IMG/VR virus record: IMGVR_UViG_3300025889_000409
Coordinates: 1 to 35,747 of that record
Strand: one strand, 5' to 3'
DNA from: a virus
DNA length: 35,747 bases
Below are positions 34,385 through 35,747 of the stretch, in pieces. Positions within the stretch are counted from its first letter, which is position 1; each line of letters starts with the position of its first letter. Made by a program: the position numbers and the translations under genes. Under the pieces are notes generated by a model. The model did no database searches, was not told the DNA's origin, and saw nothing but the letters and a program-made list of their open reading frames with translations.

Positions 34385-35227
34385 TTAACTCCAAGACCCA
34401 TTAGTTGGCTTAGGACCAAATAATTGATTTGTTTGTGTATCAATATAAAAATCTCCTGCAGTTCCTAATGTATCTACCGGATCTCCTTGACCTGTTAATA
34501 CATTGGTAGGTAGTTCTACTAGATTATTAATAACATCAAAGCCACCATCGATTAGTTCTACTATTTCTTGATAACGAGCATTTAAATCTTCATCAGATAC
34601 ATTTAATTCTGTATAAAATGTGCTAGGATACTGATCCAATATTTCTTGTGCGGTAGGAGGCGTTACTAGTGTTACATCGATAGTATCATTTCCAGATAAA
34701 TTGTTTAAAAAATCATTAACACGATCATCCGATTCATTGCATAAATTATTTAGGAATCGCTGTGTTTCAGATGCCGATTTTAAAATTGTAGGGAATAATG
34801 CTAACAACCGATCGAAAATGCTAAGCAATATGTTAGCAACAGTTAATGAGTTTTGAGCTAATTGTGCATTTGATTCTCCAATACTTTGAGCAGCTCCATT
34901 AGTCGGCGTTATTAGTGTTGCACCAACCGCTAAAGCTTGTCCAACCCGTGCTAGTATTTTTAACACATCTACTACCGTTGATAAAACTGCAATTAAATCG
35001 TTTATTTTTTCTAAAAAATTTAATAATGCTTCTAGTTTGTTTCGTAATTCGCGAACATCGGCATCGTCACACGTTACATTGGTAGGTATATTTTCCAATA
35101 AATTAGGAAGTTCCACTGCACCTAATTGCTGAAGTGTTCCTATATACTTGTTAAGTAATGGAAGCAACCGCGCGGCAATTAATACCGGCGGAGTAGCAAT
35201 TTGATTGATAGGAAATGATGATGCCAT
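34385..35227 (-). CDS. Virion structural protein, helical with fibre-type C-terminus, 280 aa
   Basis: The family is not recognised. The first 180 residues are helical and unusually hydrophobic (for example LIAVLSTVVDVLKILARVGQ and ILLSIFDRLLALFPTIL), yet interspersed with polar residues, so they may pack as a coiled bundle rather than membrane segments. Residues 195-240 form an acidic helical part. The C-terminal end GTAGDFYIDTQTNQLFGPKP is a short module found at the ends of many phage fibre and baseplate proteins. The ATG at 35225-35227 lies 15 nt after the stop of the upstream partial gene. It probably belongs to the baseplate hub or wedge region. Confidence 0.83.
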   Translation of the reverse strand: MASSFPINQIATPPVLIAARLLPLLNKYIGTLQQLGAVELPNLLENIPTNVTCDDADVRELRNKLEALLNFLEKINDLIAVLSTVVDVLKILARVGQALAVGATLITPTNGAAQSIGESNAQLAQNSLTVANILLSIFDRLLALFPTILKSASETQRFLNNLCNESDDRVNDFLNNLSGNDTIDVTLVTPPTAQEILDQYPSTFYTELNVSDEDLNARYQEIVELIDGGFDVINNLVELPTNVLTGQGDPVDTLGTAGDFYIDTQTNQLFGPKPTNGSWS

Positions 35228-35242
35228 GATTATATACTTTAA

Positions 35243-35747
35243 TTATTCTTGTTCTCGTTTGTCTTGTTGAATTTTATTGTTAAGAATATTATTCAATTGT
35301 TTTCCTGCTTCTAGTAAACTAATCTGATCAACGGCAGATGTTATAAGTGTATTATCTGCAGATTTAAATCCAGATGTTAACACGTTTAATATATTATTTA
35401 ATACATCATGCAATTCAGTTGAATATACACCAGACTCTTTATCTGATTGAGTACCAAACACTACTTTATCAGTATTCAACTCAATGTTATTAGGAGCATT
35501 AATCGTAACACTATCAGTTTTTGCATTTAGGTTTATTCGATCTGCAACGCCTATAAATTGCGATTGATATCCATTTTCTTGTTTTAAAGATTTTACGACG
35601 GTATAGTCATTGATATTTTGTGTGCTAGTTAAATATAAGGAAGAATAATCATTGTTAATATTATTAGTATTTAATTCATTATTAACAAAATTACTTTTTG
35701 AATTTGATATAACAATAATCGGATCATTTGTTACATCAAATTCAAAA
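35243..35747 (-). CDS. Structural protein, C-terminal part (cut by window edge)
   Basis: The frame is open from the stop at 35243 to the window end, giving 167 visible residues. A TTG at 35477-35479 could mimic a start, but the frame clearly continues upstream with good coding content. The true start therefore lies outside the window. The visible part contains DYSSLYLTSTQNINDYTVV, then a regular strand series (IADRINLNAKTDSVTINAP followed by NIELNTDKVVFGT). Such series are typical of beta-helical baseplate or hub proteins. The C-terminal 70 residues are helical and charged (QLNNILNNKIQQDKREQE). A gp5-like or other hub-associated protein is possible, but I do not assign it. Confidence 0.8.
   Translation of the reverse strand, partial: FEFDVTNDPIIVISNSKSNFVNNELNTNNINNDYSSLYLTSTQNINDYTVVKSLKQENGYQSQFIGVADRINLNAKTDSVTINAPNNIELNTDKVVFGTQSDKESGVYSTELHDVLNNILNVLTSGFKSADNTLITSAVDQISLLEAGKQLNNILNNKIQQDKREQE

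Noticed and set aside
35243-35479. A short 78-aa gene starting at the TTG at 35477-35479
   Set aside because: The frame is open without a stop to the window end and continues with strand-rich sequence typical of phage structural proteins, so it is the 3' part of a longer gene.
1-35747. CRISPR arrays, insertion sequences, integrase or attachment sites
   Set aside because: I saw no regularly spaced direct repeats of the right size, no transposase or recombinase motifs, and no tRNA-like integration target.

Overview
The window is about 35.7 kb of AT-rich DNA from a contractile-tailed phage of the T4 superfamily. It holds 30 protein genes, all on the minus strand, so transcription runs from high to low coordinates. 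Coding density is very high: most neighbours overlap by 1-14 nt or lie within about 50 nt. The largest gap is 205 nt (18307-18511). The T4-type assignment rests on recognisable gp25 and gp6 baseplate wedge proteins, gp17 terminase, gp20 portal and gp21 prohead protease. I saw no tRNA, CRISPR array, insertion sequence or integrase. Start codons lack a clear GGAGG Shine-Dalgarno sequence and are mostly preceded by A-rich leaders. Together with the AT-rich composition this makes a Bacteroidota host plausible, but that is inference.

Layout in transcription order. (1) 35747-31511: baseplate genes, namely the C-terminus of a structural protein cut by the window edge, a 280-aa virion protein, a 164-aa coiled-coil protein, gp25 and gp6. 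(2) 31480-21650: tail and fibre proteins, including a 1155-aa and a 542-aa protein with LamG-like regions, followed by a small protein-kinase-fold protein (21111-21653). (3) 21088-19013: a 691-aa structural protein with a weak peptidoglycan-binding-like motif, then a T7 endonuclease I-type junction resolvase. (4) 18306-14207: a DNA-metabolism island made of a TOPRIM primase with a degenerate zinc ribbon and a 1055-aa single-chain fusion of the gp47 (Mre11/SbcD) and gp46 (Rad50/SbcC) recombination subunits. (5) 14180-8930: a 1068-aa fibre-like protein and a 665-aa fusion of a nucleotidyltransferase with a covalent-nucleotidyltransferase (RNA/DNA ligase-like) domain. (6) 8902-10: a head/packaging block with a Pro-Ala-Glu-linker protein, a Cys-rich putative zinc protein, two small membrane proteins resembling a spanin pair, terminase, portal, two unknown proteins, prohead protease and two more unknown proteins.

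A strict 9-mer, ATATTTATA on the coding strand (TATAAATAT on the + strand), occurs 11 times, each 12-30 nt upstream of a start codon. The copies split the window into late-type transcription units. The primase and the gp47-gp46 fusion have no copy and follow the 205-nt gap, as expected if the motif is a late promoter. The invariant block is the T4 late box TATAAATA read on the opposite strand.

The observations most worth following up are the ATATTTATA promoter system, the gp47-gp46 fusion, the nucleotidyltransferase-ligase fusion and the minimal kinase-like protein that ends at its metal-binding Asp motif.
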